Source: JAOUEA01 sp963790335
GTDB taxonomy: Bacteria; Actinomycetota; UBA4738; HRBIN12
Assembly (NCBI GenBank): GCA_963790335.1
Contig: CAWBOB010000008.1
Coordinates: forward strand, 584,806 to 648,805
Reading direction: 5' to 3'
Length of the DNA stretch: 64,000 nucleotides
The number at the start of each line of letters is the position of its first letter. The stretch's first letter is position 1. The notes beneath the pieces were generated by a model. It did no database searches. It was not told the origin of the DNA and saw only the letters and a list, made by a program, of their open reading frames with translations. Of the stretch, positions 1 through 7,972 are shown piece by piece. A program made the translations under genes and the position numbers.

Positions 1-69
1 GGCAGCATCAACATGATCGTCATCCGTGAGGTGGGACCGAGTGCGGGATCCGAACTCATCGCGACGTGA
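1..69 (+). CDS. C-terminal end of an unidentified protein
   Basis: The first reading frame is open from base 1 to a TGA at 67-69 and encodes 22 residues ending SAGSELIAT. It ends about 30 bases before the promoter of the copper ATPase, so a real gene tail is plausible. The product cannot be identified from this fragment, and a chance open frame of this length cannot be excluded. Confidence 0.35.
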   Translation, partial: GSINMIVIREVGPSAGSELIAT

Positions 70-101
70 TCGCGAGGTGTGGCGTCCGCTCGAACCCGCG
101 A

Positions 102-132
102 TCGACATCAGGATACCCTAGAGGGGTATAGT
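102..132 (+). promoter_or_regulatory. CsoR-like copper operator within the ATPase promoter
   Basis: A perfect dyad ATACCC-N5-GGGTAT occupies 113-129. It closely resembles the known CsoR operator of Bacillus copZA. It lies between a TCGACA -35-like box (102-107) and a TATAGT -10 box (127-132) separated by 19 bases, so a bound repressor would block RNA polymerase. The csoR gene itself is not in the window. A strong ribosome binding site, GGAGGAGAG, follows at 150-157, seven bases before the ATPase ATG. Confidence 0.7.
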
Positions 133-164
133 ATGGGTCGACGACCGACGGAGGAGAGACAGCG

Positions 165-2252
165 ATGATGCACGGCGCCGGGCATACCGACGAGCGCAAG
201 GCGGCCCACCGAGAAGGCCCCTCCGACGCGACCGAGACTGGCCGCACGGACGATGCCCATCACGCGGGCGATCGCGGATCTCACGCCGCACACGCGGACC
301 ACGCAACGATGTTCCGCGATCGCTTCTGGCTGACGGTGGCCCTGACGGTTCCGGTCATCTACTTCAGCGAGATGTTCCAGATGCTCCTGGACTATCGGGC
401 GCCCTCGTTCCTGGGCAGCGAGCTGATCCCGCCGGTGCTGGGAACGGTGATCTTCCTCTACGGCGGTTGGCCCTTCCTGACTGGCGCCGTCTCGGAGGCT
501 CGGGATCGCCGGCCGGGCATGATGTTGCTGATCGCGCTCGCCATCACCGTTGCCTTCGCCGCGAGCGTGGCGACCGAGCTCGGTGCCTTCGACCTGGATT
601 TCTGGTGGGAGCTCGCAGCCCTGATCGCCATCATGCTGCTCGGCCACTGGCAGGAGATGAAGGCCGTCGGCCAAGCGAGCGGTGCGCTCGACGCGCTCGC
701 GGCGCTGCTTCCTGACGAGGCCGAGCGCGTGACCGGATCCACCACCGAGACGGTCCCGGTGGCCGAGCTCGTCGAGGGCGATGTCGTGCTCGTTCGTCCG
801 GGCGCACGCATCCCGGCCGACGGCGAGGTGGTCGAGGGCGATGTCGAGGTCGACGAGTCGATGCTGACCGGGGAATCACGGCCGGTACCCAAGTCGGTGG
901 GGGATCGTGTCGTGGCGGGAGCGGTCGTCGCCGACGCCTCCGTTCGGGTCCGGGTCGATGCGGTGGGCGACGCCACCGCGCTGGCGGGGATCCGGCGTCT
1001 CGTCGAGTCGGCGCAGACATCGAAGTCGCGCGCTCAGGCATTGGCCGACCGGGCTGCCGGCTTCCTCTTCTACGTCGCGACCGCGGCCGGCGTCGTCACC
1101 TACCTCGCATGGACCGTGCTCGGCGAGCCGCGCAGCGCGGTCGAGCGGACGGTCACCGTGCTCGTGATCGCGTGTCCGCACGCACTCGGGCTTGCGATCC
1201 CGCTCGTGATCTCGATCTCCACGGCGCTCTCGGCCCGCAACGGCATCCTGGTCAAGGATCGCCTCGCGCTCGAACGCACCCGTGAGGTCGACGTCGTGCT
1301 GTTCGACAAGACCGGCACGCTGACGGCGGCCAACCACGTCGTGACCGACTCGATGGCGCTCGATGGTGACGCCGACGCCATGCTGCGGATCGCCGGTTCG
1401 GTGGAGGCCGACAGCGAACATCCGCTCGCGCGTGCGATCGCCTCCGCCGCCGAGCAACTCGGCGAGGTGCCACGGGCCGAGGGGTTCCGGTCGATGACCG
1501 GACGCGGCGTCGAGGCGACCGTCGAGGGGCGCTCCATCGCCGTCGGCGGACCGACGCTCCTTCGTGACCGTTCGATCACGGTTCCGAGGAAGCTCGACCC
1601 GAAGACGGCCGAGTGGTCGGATCGGGGGGCGGCTGTCCTCTACGTCGTGCAGGGCGCCGACGTGCTGGGCGCGATGGCGCTCGAAGACGAGGTGAGGTCC
1701 GAGTCGCAACAGGCGGTCGATGCGTTGCACGAGCTCGGCATCACGGTTGCGATGATCACCGGAGACGCCAAGCCCGTCGCCGAGGCGGTCGCGCGTGAGC
1801 TGGGCATCGACGAGGTCTACGCCGAGGTGCTCCCCGAGGACAAGGACGCGGCCGTGATCGACCTGCAGCGCCGCGGGCACACCGTGGCCATGGTCGGCGA
1901 CGGAGTCAACGATGCGCCGGCCCTGGCTCGTGCGGACGTGGGCATCGCGATCGGCGCCGGCACCGATGTCGCGATCGAGTCAGCGGGGGTCGTGCTCGTC
2001 TCCGACGATCCTCGCGCCGTCGTGGACGTCATCGACCTGTCGAAGGCCAGCTACCGCAAGATGGTCCAGAACCTCGTGTGGGCCACCGGGTACAACGCCG
2101 TCGCCATCCCGCTCGCTGCGGGGGTGCTCGCATGGGCCGGCATCACGCTGGCTCCCGCGGTCGGCGCCGTGCTCATGAGCGTGTCGACGATCGTCGTCGC
2201 GCTCAACGCACAGCTCCTGCGCAAGCTCCGGCTCGGGCGGGCAGGCACCTGA
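165..2252 (+). CDS. CopB-type copper-translocating P1B ATPase
   Basis: A 695-residue heavy-metal P-type ATPase that would pump copper out across the inner membrane using ATP. It begins with a His-rich cytoplasmic tail (residues 1-48, seven or more His) in place of CxxC metal domains. The actuator loop has TGES at 235-238. The metal-binding membrane motif is CPH at 337-339, not CPC, which places it in the CopB/P1B-3 group. The phosphorylated Asp is D381 in DKTGT, and the hinge motif GDGVNDAP starts at 578. The ATG at 165 has a strong ribosome binding site and lies just after a CsoR-like operator, supporting copper induction. Cu(I) versus Cu(II) preference cannot be read from sequence. Confidence 0.93.
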   Translation: MMHGAGHTDERKAAHREGPSDATETGRTDDAHHAGDRGSHAAHADHATMFRDRFWLTVALTVPVIYFSEMFQMLLDYRAPSFLGSELIPPVLGTVIFLYGGWPFLTGAVSEARDRRPGMMLLIALAITVAFAASVATELGAFDLDFWWELAALIAIMLLGHWQEMKAVGQASGALDALAALLPDEAERVTGSTTETVPVAELVEGDVVLVRPGARIPADGEVVEGDVEVDESMLTGESRPVPKSVGDRVVAGAVVADASVRVRVDAVGDATALAGIRRLVESAQTSKSRAQALADRAAGFLFYVATAAGVVTYLAWTVLGEPRSAVERTVTVLVIACPHALGLAIPLVISISTALSARNGILVKDRLALERTREVDVVLFDKTGTLTAANHVVTDSMALDGDADAMLRIAGSVEADSEHPLARAIASAAEQLGEVPRAEGFRSMTGRGVEATVEGRSIAVGGPTLLRDRSITVPRKLDPKTAEWSDRGAAVLYVVQGADVLGAMALEDEVRSESQQAVDALHELGITVAMITGDAKPVAEAVARELGIDEVYAEVLPEDKDAAVIDLQRRGHTVAMVGDGVNDAPALARADVGIAIGAGTDVAIESAGVVLVSDDPRAVVDVIDLSKASYRKMVQNLVWATGYNAVAIPLAAGVLAWAGITLAPAVGAVLMSVSTIVVALNAQLLRKLRLGRAGT

Positions 2253-2260
2253 GGATGGGG

Positions 2261-2303
2261 TTGACGAACGGTTCATGCCAAGACAATACTTAACCGTATG
2301 GTT
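2261..2303 (+). promoter_or_regulatory. Leaderless promoter and likely self-operator of the ArsR gene
   Basis: TTGACG (2261-2266) and AATACT (2285-2290) are 18 bases apart. Transcription would start about 7 bases later, at or next to the ATG at 2298, giving a leaderless message. Half-sites ACGGTT (2268-2273) and AACCGT (2292-2297) are inverted, and AACC-gtat-GGTT (2292-2303) spans the start codon. This suits autorepression by the encoded ArsR protein, which is inference. Confidence 0.5.
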
Positions 2304-2699
2304 CAGTCTCAGACGCTCGATCGGACGTTGTCGGCCCTCTCGGACCCGACGCGCCGCGAGATCCTCGAGCGCCTCTCGGTGGGACCCGCATCGATCAGCG
2401 AGCTCGCACAGCCGACCGGCATCTCGCTCCCCGGGGTCATGAAGCACGTGCGCATCCTGGAGCAGGCGCACCTCGTGACCACGCTGAAGCGAGGGCGCAC
2501 TCGCGAATGCCGACTCGACGCCGAACCGATGGACGACGTCACGTCGTGGATCGAGGCGCGCCGGCGTGAATGGGAACGGCGATTCGACCGACTCGAAGCG
2601 ATGCTCGTGGACACGGAGAGAGCCGGGCTACCGGTCGACTCGACGGAGTTCGACGCACGGCATGACACCGACACGGAAGGGAGAGTCGACGATGGCTGA
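2298..2699 (+). CDS. ArsR-family winged-helix repressor
   Basis: A 133-residue ArsR/SmtB-type regulator. The N-terminal half carries the family signature LSDPTRREILERL (about residues 14-26) and a recognition helix region ISLPGVMKHVRILEQAHLV. No metal-binding ELCV-type Cys motif is present, so it is of the subgroup linked to SRPBCC proteins rather than a metal sensor. Its stop codon overlaps the start of the downstream SRPBCC gene by 8 bases, so the two are probably translationally coupled. It likely represses its own operon through dyads around its start codon. Confidence 0.88.
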   Translation: MVQSQTLDRTLSALSDPTRREILERLSVGPASISELAQPTGISLPGVMKHVRILEQAHLVTTLKRGRTRECRLDAEPMDDVTSWIEARRREWERRFDRLEAMLVDTERAGLPVDSTEFDARHDTDTEGRVDDG

Positions 2700-3216
2700 C
2701 GCGACACCACCCGAGGGCGTGGTCTCCGCTGCGTCCGACGCCGAAGGGATCGTGATCGTCCGCGTCTTCGACGCGCCGCGAGAGCTGGTCTTCAAGGCGT
2801 GGACCGAACCGGAGCGATTCGCTTCGTGGTTCGGCGAGCACGGATCATCGATCCCGCTCGAGCGCATCACCATGGACGCACGACCCGGTGGCGCGTGGAG
2901 CGCCGTGATGCTGCACGGTCCCGACCGCATCGAGATCCCGTTCGCGGGCGAGTTCCGAGAGGTCGTGGAACCCGAGCGGGTGGTGTTGACGCTCGCCGAG
3001 CCTGATGACCCCCACGCCGCGGACAACGTCGAAGTGCTGACCGCCGAGTTCCGTGACCTCGGCGATGGCAGGACCGAGATGACGTTCACACAGCGCGGCG
3101 GCAACCTGCCGGCCGACGAGTACTCGCGGGCGATGCGCGGCTCGCTGATCTTCTTCGAGCGCTTGGCCGAGCACGTCGGCGGAGAGCTCAAGGCGCGCCA
3201 CGACACCGACTCATGA
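2692..3216 (+). CDS. SRPBCC (AHSA1-like) domain protein
   Basis: A 174-residue START/Bet v1-fold protein of the AHSA1 group. It shows the usual N-terminal strand and helix pattern VRVFDAPRELVFKAWTEPERFASWFG (positions 19-44) and the C-terminal RGNLP-type helix ending in FFERLAEHV. The family binds hydrophobic ligands in a cavity; the ligand here is unknown. I chose ATG 2692 over a longer open frame because GGAAGGGAG lies at 2675-2683 and homologous sequence begins there. It is cotranscribed with the preceding ArsR gene and probably with the hydrolase that follows 13 bases downstream. Confidence 0.85.
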   Translation: MADATPPEGVVSAASDAEGIVIVRVFDAPRELVFKAWTEPERFASWFGEHGSSIPLERITMDARPGGAWSAVMLHGPDRIEIPFAGEFREVVEPERVVLTLAEPDDPHAADNVEVLTAEFRDLGDGRTEMTFTQRGGNLPADEYSRAMRGSLIFFERLAEHVGGELKARHDTDS

Positions 3217-3229
3217 GGGGAGCCCACAC

Positions 3230-4003
3230 ATGGAGTCCGTGAAGTCACACGACGGAACGAGCATCGCGTTCGACAGACTCGGCGCGGGGCCGCCGGTCGT
3301 GTTGGTGTGCGGCGGCTCCGTCGATCGCACGTCGAACGCTCCGGTTGCCGAGCTGCTCGCAGAGCGGTTCACCGTCTTCAACTTCGACCGTCGAGCGCGC
3401 GGCGACAGCGGCGACACGCCTCCGTACGCCGTGGAGCGCGAGGTGGAGGACATCGACGCCGTCATCGGGGCAGCGGGAGGCTATGCCCGCCTGTATGGAA
3501 CCTCGTCGGGTGCGGCCCTGGCGCTCGAGGCCGCGGCCACAGGGCTCGACATCACGAAGCTCGCGCTGTGGGAGCCGCCGTACATCCCCGACGGCATGCC
3601 TCGGCCGCCGGCGGACACCGCCGAGACGTTCACCGAGCTGGTCGAGGCGGGCCGACGCGGCGACGCGGTCGAGCACTTCATGTCGAAGGTGGTCGGGCTT
3701 CCCGACGAGTTCGTGGCACAGGCACGCTCCGCGCCCTTCTGGCCGCAGCAGGAAGCGTTGGCGCACACGCTCGCCTACGACGCGACGATCATGGGTGAGT
3801 ACGTGCTACCCGTGGATCGCGCGGCCTCGGTCAAGGTCCCGACGATCGTGATGGCCGGCACCGCGAGCTTCCCCTGGATGAGCGAGACCGCGCGCGCCCT
3901 GGCCGAGATCATCCCCGACGGTGAGCTCCGCCTGCTCGACGATCAGACGCACGACGTCGCCCCCCACGTCATGGCGGCGGTCCTCGTGGAGTTCTTCGCC
4001 TGA
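3230..4003 (+). CDS. Alpha/beta hydrolase
   Basis: A 257-residue alpha/beta-hydrolase-fold protein. The oxyanion region is VVLVCGGSVD near residue 23. The nucleophile elbow is GTSSG near residue 89, and the C-terminal DDQTHDVAPHV supplies the catalytic His. The acid is probably in the loop after the TIVMAGTAS strand. The substrate is unknown. It sits 13 bases after the SRPBCC gene as the third gene of the ArsR-led operon, so its expression is probably tied to the same signal. Confidence 0.85.
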   Translation: MESVKSHDGTSIAFDRLGAGPPVVLVCGGSVDRTSNAPVAELLAERFTVFNFDRRARGDSGDTPPYAVEREVEDIDAVIGAAGGYARLYGTSSGAALALEAAATGLDITKLALWEPPYIPDGMPRPPADTAETFTELVEAGRRGDAVEHFMSKVVGLPDEFVAQARSAPFWPQQEALAHTLAYDATIMGEYVLPVDRAASVKVPTIVMAGTASFPWMSETARALAEIIPDGELRLLDDQTHDVAPHVMAAVLVEFFA

Positions 4004-4027
4004 CGGTCGGCGCGGCCGGCGACCGCG

Positions 4028-4447
4028 CTACCGGTCCTCGGGAGCGGGACGTTCCTGCAACACCCAGCCGTTGCCGTCGGGGTCGTCGAAGAAGACGAAC
4101 GAGTTCCATGGTCCGCCCTTGCCGTCGACCAAGCCGCTCTCTTCGAAATGCTGCACCGGGCTCATCTCGAGTCCGCGGCCGGCCAGCTCCTCGCGCGCGG
4201 CCTCGATGTCGTCGACGACGAGCTGCGGACCCTGCAGGGAGCCGGGCTCGGACCTGGTGATGCCCGTGCCGACCATGATCGAGCACGCCGAACCGGGGGG
4301 CGTGAGCTGCACCACCCGGATGCCTTCCATCGGCGAGTCATCGACATCGACCACGAACCCGAGCCGGTCGGCGTAGAACGCCTTCGCGCGATCCACGTCG
4401 GTGACGGGCACGGGAAGCAGCTCCAGCTTCAGGTCCATGGTCGGCAT
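4028..4447 (-). CDS. VOC-family (glyoxalase/bleomycin-resistance-like) protein
   Basis: A 139-residue vicinal-oxygen-chelate protein with two beta-alpha-beta-beta-beta modules. The first begins LLPVPVTDVDRAKAFYADRLGF and the second ends FFDDPDGNGWVLQE, the latter carrying the usual metal-site Glu. Members include dioxygenases, fosfomycin and bleomycin resistance proteins and isomerases; the role here is not predictable. It faces the hydrolase gene convergently and runs 13 bases after the next VOC gene, with which it may form an operon. Confidence 0.85.
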   Translation of the reverse strand: MPTMDLKLELLPVPVTDVDRAKAFYADRLGFVVDVDDSPMEGIRVVQLTPPGSACSIMVGTGITRSEPGSLQGPQLVVDDIEAAREELAGRGLEMSPVQHFEESGLVDGKGGPWNSFVFFDDPDGNGWVLQERPAPEDR

Positions 4448-4459
4448 CGCTCCCTGCGG

Positions 4460-4936
4460 TCAGGCGGCGTCGGCCGCGTCTTCCAACGTCTTGATCTCGA
4501 TCTTGCTCATCTGCAGCATCGCCTGCATCGCCGCCTGCGAGCGGGCCGGGACGGGGTCACCCAACAGCTCGCCCAGCCTATCGGGAACGATCTGCCAGCT
4601 GAGGCCGAACCGATCCTTGAGCCACCCGCACTGGCCCTCCTCGCCGCCATCCTCGACTAGCCGGTCCCAGAAGTGATCGACCTCTTCCTGGTCCTTGCAG
4701 CGGACGACGAACGAGATCGCCTCGGTGAACGTGAACTCCGGGCCGCCGTTCAACGCGGTGTACTCCTGGCCTTCGAGCGTGAAGTTCACCGTCATGACGG
4801 CGCCGGCGGGACCCGGCGATCCTTCCGGGTATCGCGCCACGTTGGTGATCTCGGCGTCGTCGAACAGGGAGACGTAGAAGCTCGCGGCTTCCTCGGCCTG
4901 GTCGTCGAACCACAGCATCGGGCTGATCTTCTGCAT
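4460..4936 (-). CDS. PhnB/3-demethylubiquinone-methyltransferase-like VOC protein
   Basis: A 158-residue VOC-fold protein of the PhnB-like group. Typical motifs are MLWFDDQAEEAASFYVSLF at the start, GQEYTALNGGPEF in the middle, and CGWLKDRFGLSWQIVP near residue 117. Proteins of this group often carry the historical name 3-demethylubiquinone-9 3-methyltransferase without evidence of that activity. It is encoded between an SRPBCC gene and another VOC gene on the same strand. A purine-rich GGAGG-type site precedes the ATG. Confidence 0.85.
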   Translation of the reverse strand: MQKISPMLWFDDQAEEAASFYVSLFDDAEITNVARYPEGSPGPAGAVMTVNFTLEGQEYTALNGGPEFTFTEAISFVVRCKDQEEVDHFWDRLVEDGGEEGQCGWLKDRFGLSWQIVPDRLGELLGDPVPARSQAAMQAMLQMSKIEIKTLEDAADAA

Positions 4937-4987
4937 CGGTGCCTCCTTCTCGGTGTTCGTGTGGTGTGCTGGAGTCGCGCTGTTCGG

Positions 4988-5467
4988 TCAGCCGGTGACC
5001 TGCTTCGCGAGCAGTTCCTCGAGGCGGTCGTACCCGTCGTTCATGCCATCGGCCATGCCCGACTGCACCATGCCGTCGCGGTCCTCGATCGACTGGAAGA
5101 CCGTGTTCGTGTGGACCACGGTCTTGCCGTCGCGCTCCTCGAACGTGACGGTGTCGAGCGACACATGTCCCGGCACGCCCTCGTACTCGAAGGTCTGCAC
5201 GATGCCGTCGAGCGATGGTTCCCCGTGGAAGACGCCATGGAACCAGTGCTCGTCGCCGCCGTCTCCGACGTGCAGGTAACGGTAGGAACCGCCGTCGCGC
5301 ATGTCGAAGCGGTCCACCTTCATCGTGTACTGCCGCGGCCCCAGCCACTGCGTGAGGAGGTCGATGTCGGTGAACGCGCGGAAGAGCAGCTCGCGCGGCG
5401 CGTTGAACTCCCGCTCGGTCAAGACCTGCGGAACGCCCGGCTCCGCAGTCACCTTCAGCTCGGTCAT
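4988..5467 (-). CDS. SRPBCC (AHSA1-like) domain protein
   Basis: A 159-residue AHSA1/START-fold protein starting MTELKVTAEPGVPQVL. The region TEREFNAPRELLFRAFTDIDLLTQWLG is the family N-terminal signature, and a GMVQSGMADGMNDGYDRLEELL helix closes the ligand cavity. The start codon ATG at 5467 overlaps the stop of the upstream ArsR gene in an ATGA arrangement, so translation is coupled. It is the second of three ArsR-SRPBCC cassettes in this window. Ligand unknown. Confidence 0.88.
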   Translation of the reverse strand: MTELKVTAEPGVPQVLTEREFNAPRELLFRAFTDIDLLTQWLGPRQYTMKVDRFDMRDGGSYRYLHVGDGGDEHWFHGVFHGEPSLDGIVQTFEYEGVPGHVSLDTVTFEERDGKTVVHTNTVFQSIEDRDGMVQSGMADGMNDGYDRLEELLAKQVTG

Positions 5468-5856
5468 GGTGTGCTCCTTCCTGTCGGATCGCTCCCCTGG
5501 TCGGGGATCAGCGATCGATCGGTCTCGGTTCGTTGCAGGGTCTCGAGGAGCTCGTCCAGTCGTTCGTAGCTCTCCTCCCAGTACTCGCGGTAGCCGGCGA
5601 GCCACACGGCAGCCTCCTTCATCGGCTCCGCCTCGAGATGACTGAGGCGGGCGGTCGCTCGACGCGTTCGCGAGATCAGCCCGGCTCGCTCGAGCACCTT
5701 GAGGTGGCGGGAGATCGCCGGCTGCGACACCGTGAACGGCACAGTGAGCTGCGCGACCGTCGCTTCCCCCTCGGCCAGACGCGTGAGGATCGCCCGGCGG
5801 GTCGGGTCGGCAAGTGCCCCGAACACCCGGTCGAGCTCCACCTCGGTCGTGACCAT
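5464..5856 (-). CDS. ArsR-family repressor paired with SRPBCC gene
   Basis: A 130-residue winged-helix regulator. It has FGALADPTRRAILTRLAEGE at about 12-31 and the recognition helix VSQPAISRHLKVLERAGLI. No metal-binding Cys cluster is seen. A 32-bp near-perfect palindrome 16 bases upstream overlaps the likely -10 box, pointing to autorepression. The stop overlaps the SRPBCC start by four bases. The histidine kinase gene is divergent, so the same operator could affect it, though its own -10 box lies further away. Confidence 0.88.
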   Translation of the reverse strand: MVTTEVELDRVFGALADPTRRAILTRLAEGEATVAQLTVPFTVSQPAISRHLKVLERAGLISRTRRATARLSHLEAEPMKEAAVWLAGYREYWEESYERLDELLETLQRTETDRSLIPDQGSDPTGRSTP

Positions 5857-5871
5857 CCATCCTCACCTTGC

Positions 5872-5925
5872 ATAACTGGTTCCTTCTAGAAGGGACAAGT
5901 TATAGAAGCAGACGTGACATGTCAA
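5872..5925 (-). promoter_or_regulatory. ArsR promoter with 32-bp palindromic operator
   Basis: A 32-bp palindrome spans 5872-5903, centred on TTCTAGAA with outer arms ATAACT/AGTTAT and only two mismatched pairs. On the minus strand TTGACA lies at 5925-5920, with TATAAC 15 bases or TAACTT 17 bases downstream. Both -10 candidates fall inside the outer palindrome arm. A repressor bound here would exclude RNA polymerase from the ArsR-SRPBCC promoter. Confidence 0.65.
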
Positions 5926-5962
5926 GGCCACGCCGCCAGGCGGGCCGCGTACCATCGCGGCC

Positions 5963-7261
5963 ATGCCGCGCCGCTCCGACTCTCTGCTGCGTCCCATGCT
6001 CGTGTTCGCGGTGCTGGCGCTCGCCGCGCTCGCGTTGGTGGCTGCCGCCGGCATCGTGGTCGTGCGCCGGCTCGCCACCGACCAGGCGCTCGCCGAGGCT
6101 CGTCAGCTCACCGAGGTCTCGGCTCGCGTTGTGCAACAGCGGGTGAGCGAGCCGTTGCTCACCGGTGACGCCGACAGCTCGGCGCTCGTGGCGAGCGCGG
6201 TCACGAACGCGGTGCTGCACGAGCCGGTCGTGCGCGTGAAGATCTGGACCCGAGACGGGGAGATCGTCTACTCCGACGAGCCGGCACTGATCGGCAGCCG
6301 GTACCCGCTGGGCGACGAGGACGCGGCGGTGCTCGATCACGGCGGGGTCGAGGCGGAGGTCTCGGATCTCAGCGCGCCCGAGAACCGCTTCGAGCGGCCG
6401 TTCGGTGAGCTGCTCGAGGTCTACACCAGGATCGAGACGCCTGGCGGCACGCCGCTGCTCTTCGAGACCTACCAGCTCGCGTCGAGTCTCGCGGAGCGCC
6501 GGCGCGAGCTGCTGTCGACGTTCGCGCCGGTGCTGGTCGCCACCTTGCTCGCCCTGGCGCTGCTGATGGTCCCGATCGCCTGGATCCTCGCGCGACGCGT
6601 TCGAGCTGCACAGCTCGAACGCGAGCGGCTGATGCAGCAGATGCTCGACGCCTCTGACCGCGAGCGGCGGCGCATCGCAGGCGAGGTGCACGACGGACCC
6701 GTGCAGGAGCTCGCCGGCCTGTCGATGAGACTGTCGGCGTCGGCCGAGCAGATCGAGGATCATGCGGCGAGCGACGTCGTGCGCGACTCGGCGGCCGCCG
6801 TTCGAGGCAGCGTTCGCACCCTGCGCTCGGCGATCGTGGGCATCTACCCGCCGAACCTGCAGCAGGCCGGCCTGTCCGCCTCGCTCTCGGACCTGGTCGC
6901 GCGCCTCGAGCCGTACGGCATCGAGGGAACGCTGCACCTCGACGGCGTCACCGAGTTCGGCCCTGACGTCGACGCGTCGATCTACCGTGCGTGTCAGGAG
7001 GCGCTGCGCAACGTCGAGGAGCACGCCGATGCCCGCACCGCGCGCGTCTCGGTGCGGCGCGAGGGTGCTCGCGCGATCCTCGAGGTCGTCGACGACGGCC
7101 GCGGCATCACCGATGCCGAGCGCGCCACCGCTCGCGACCAGGGCCATCTCGGACTGCAGGTGATGACCGATCTCGCCCGAGACGCCGGCGGGACCTTCAC
7201 GGTGGATGCAGGCGACGGCCGGAGCGGGACCGCGGTGCGCATGGAGGTGCCGATCCGATGA
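5963..7261 (+). CDS. NarL/DesK-type sensor histidine kinase
   Basis: A 432-residue membrane sensor kinase. Helix one spans about 11-35, an extracytoplasmic sensor region about 36-185, and helix two about 187-210. The HisKA_3 phosphoacceptor is H243 in GEVHDGPVQE. The HATPase region has CQEALRNVEEHADA (N box), VDDGRGI (G1) and GLQVMTDLARDAGG. The start at 5963 has a TACCAT -10 box (5950-5955) eight bases upstream, suggesting a leaderless message. Its stop overlaps the response regulator start as ATGA. The sensed signal is unknown. Confidence 0.92.
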   Translation: MPRRSDSLLRPMLVFAVLALAALALVAAAGIVVVRRLATDQALAEARQLTEVSARVVQQRVSEPLLTGDADSSALVASAVTNAVLHEPVVRVKIWTRDGEIVYSDEPALIGSRYPLGDEDAAVLDHGGVEAEVSDLSAPENRFERPFGELLEVYTRIETPGGTPLLFETYQLASSLAERRRELLSTFAPVLVATLLALALLMVPIAWILARRVRAAQLERERLMQQMLDASDRERRRIAGEVHDGPVQELAGLSMRLSASAEQIEDHAASDVVRDSAAAVRGSVRTLRSAIVGIYPPNLQQAGLSASLSDLVARLEPYGIEGTLHLDGVTEFGPDVDASIYRACQEALRNVEEHADARTARVSVRREGARAILEVVDDGRGITDAERATARDQGHLGLQVMTDLARDAGGTFTVDAGDGRSGTAVRMEVPIR

Positions 7262-7905
7262 CCTCGCCCGAAGGCGTACCGATCCGCGTCGCCATCGCCG
7301 ACGACCACAAGGTGGTCCGGGTCGGGCTCGAGCAGCTGCTGGCGACGTTCGGCGATGTGGAGACCGTCGGTGCGGCATCGGGAGGCGCCGACGCGATCGC
7401 GCTCTGCGAGCGGGAACGGCCCGACGTGCTGCTGCTCGACCTCTCCATGCCCGACGTCGACGGCATCGAGGTGACACGCCGGCTGCGCGATGCGGCCGTG
7501 CCCACGCGCGTGGTGGTCTTCACGTCGTTCTCCGACCGGGACCGCATCGTGCGGGCCCTCGACGCCGGCGCCATCGGGTACCTGCTGAAGGACGCGGAGC
7601 CCGACGAGATCCACGGGGCGATCCAGGCCGCGGCACGAGGTGGCTCGCCCCTCGCCCCCCGCGCCGCGGCCGAGCTGCTGGCCGACCGCAGAGCTCGGCC
7701 GAGCGAGGTCGAGCTCACCGCCCGCGAGCGTGAGGTGCTGGGTCTCGTCGTCGAGGGCCTCGCGAACAAGCAGATCGCGCGGCGCATGGGCATCAGCGAG
7801 AAGACGGTGAAGGGCCATCTCACGAACCTCTTCCAGCGGATCGGGGTGGCCGATCGCACCCAGGCGGCGCTCTGGGCGGAACGCTCCGGCATCCTGCGCG
7901 ACTGA
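7258..7905 (+). CDS. LuxR/NarL-family response regulator
   Basis: A 215-residue response regulator. The receiver domain has the acidic pair D15-D16, phosphoacceptor D61 in LLLDLSMPD, the switch Thr in VVFTSFS, and Lys in GYLLKDAEPDE. The C-terminal LuxR helix-turn-helix (about 150-213) reads LTAREREVLGLVVEGLANKQIA followed by ISEKTVKGHLTNLF. The start ATG overlaps the kinase stop. GGGAC-N4-GTCCC dyads at 7923 and 8382, upstream of two secreted-protein genes, resemble sites of the NarL-family regulator DosR, so these genes are likely targets. Confidence 0.93.
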   Translation: MTSPEGVPIRVAIADDHKVVRVGLEQLLATFGDVETVGAASGGADAIALCERERPDVLLLDLSMPDVDGIEVTRRLRDAAVPTRVVVFTSFSDRDRIVRALDAGAIGYLLKDAEPDEIHGAIQAAARGGSPLAPRAAAELLADRRARPSEVELTAREREVLGLVVEGLANKQIARRMGISEKTVKGHLTNLFQRIGVADRTQAALWAERSGILRD

Positions 7906-7922
7906 GGTCTCGAGACCGTCGC

Positions 7923-7936
7923 GGGACGGAAGTCCC
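7923..7936. promoter_or_regulatory. DosR-like dyad GGGAC-N4-GTCCC, copy 1
   Basis: A perfect 5-bp inverted repeat with a 4-base spacer, 18 bases after the response regulator stop and 37 bases before the first secreted-protein start. Together with the trailing GTTG it matches copy 2 at 8382 in 16 of 18 positions. It resembles the core of the mycobacterial DosR box. Binding by the adjacent regulator is inference. Confidence 0.55.
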
Positions 7937-7972
7937 GTTGGTGAACCGGGCGACGGCCTGCACCATGCTCTT

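Noticed and set aside
876..1880. Long minus-strand open frame opposite the copper ATPase
   Set aside because: It is a shadow of strong codon bias in the real gene; no family features and no ribosome binding site.
4003..4028. GC-rich inverted sequence between convergent genes as terminator
   Set aside because: Stem too short and imperfect to support.
5900..7477. 525-residue minus-strand open frame opposite the histidine kinase
   Set aside because: Arg/Pro-rich low-complexity translation typical of GC-rich antisense; the plus-strand kinase is unambiguous.
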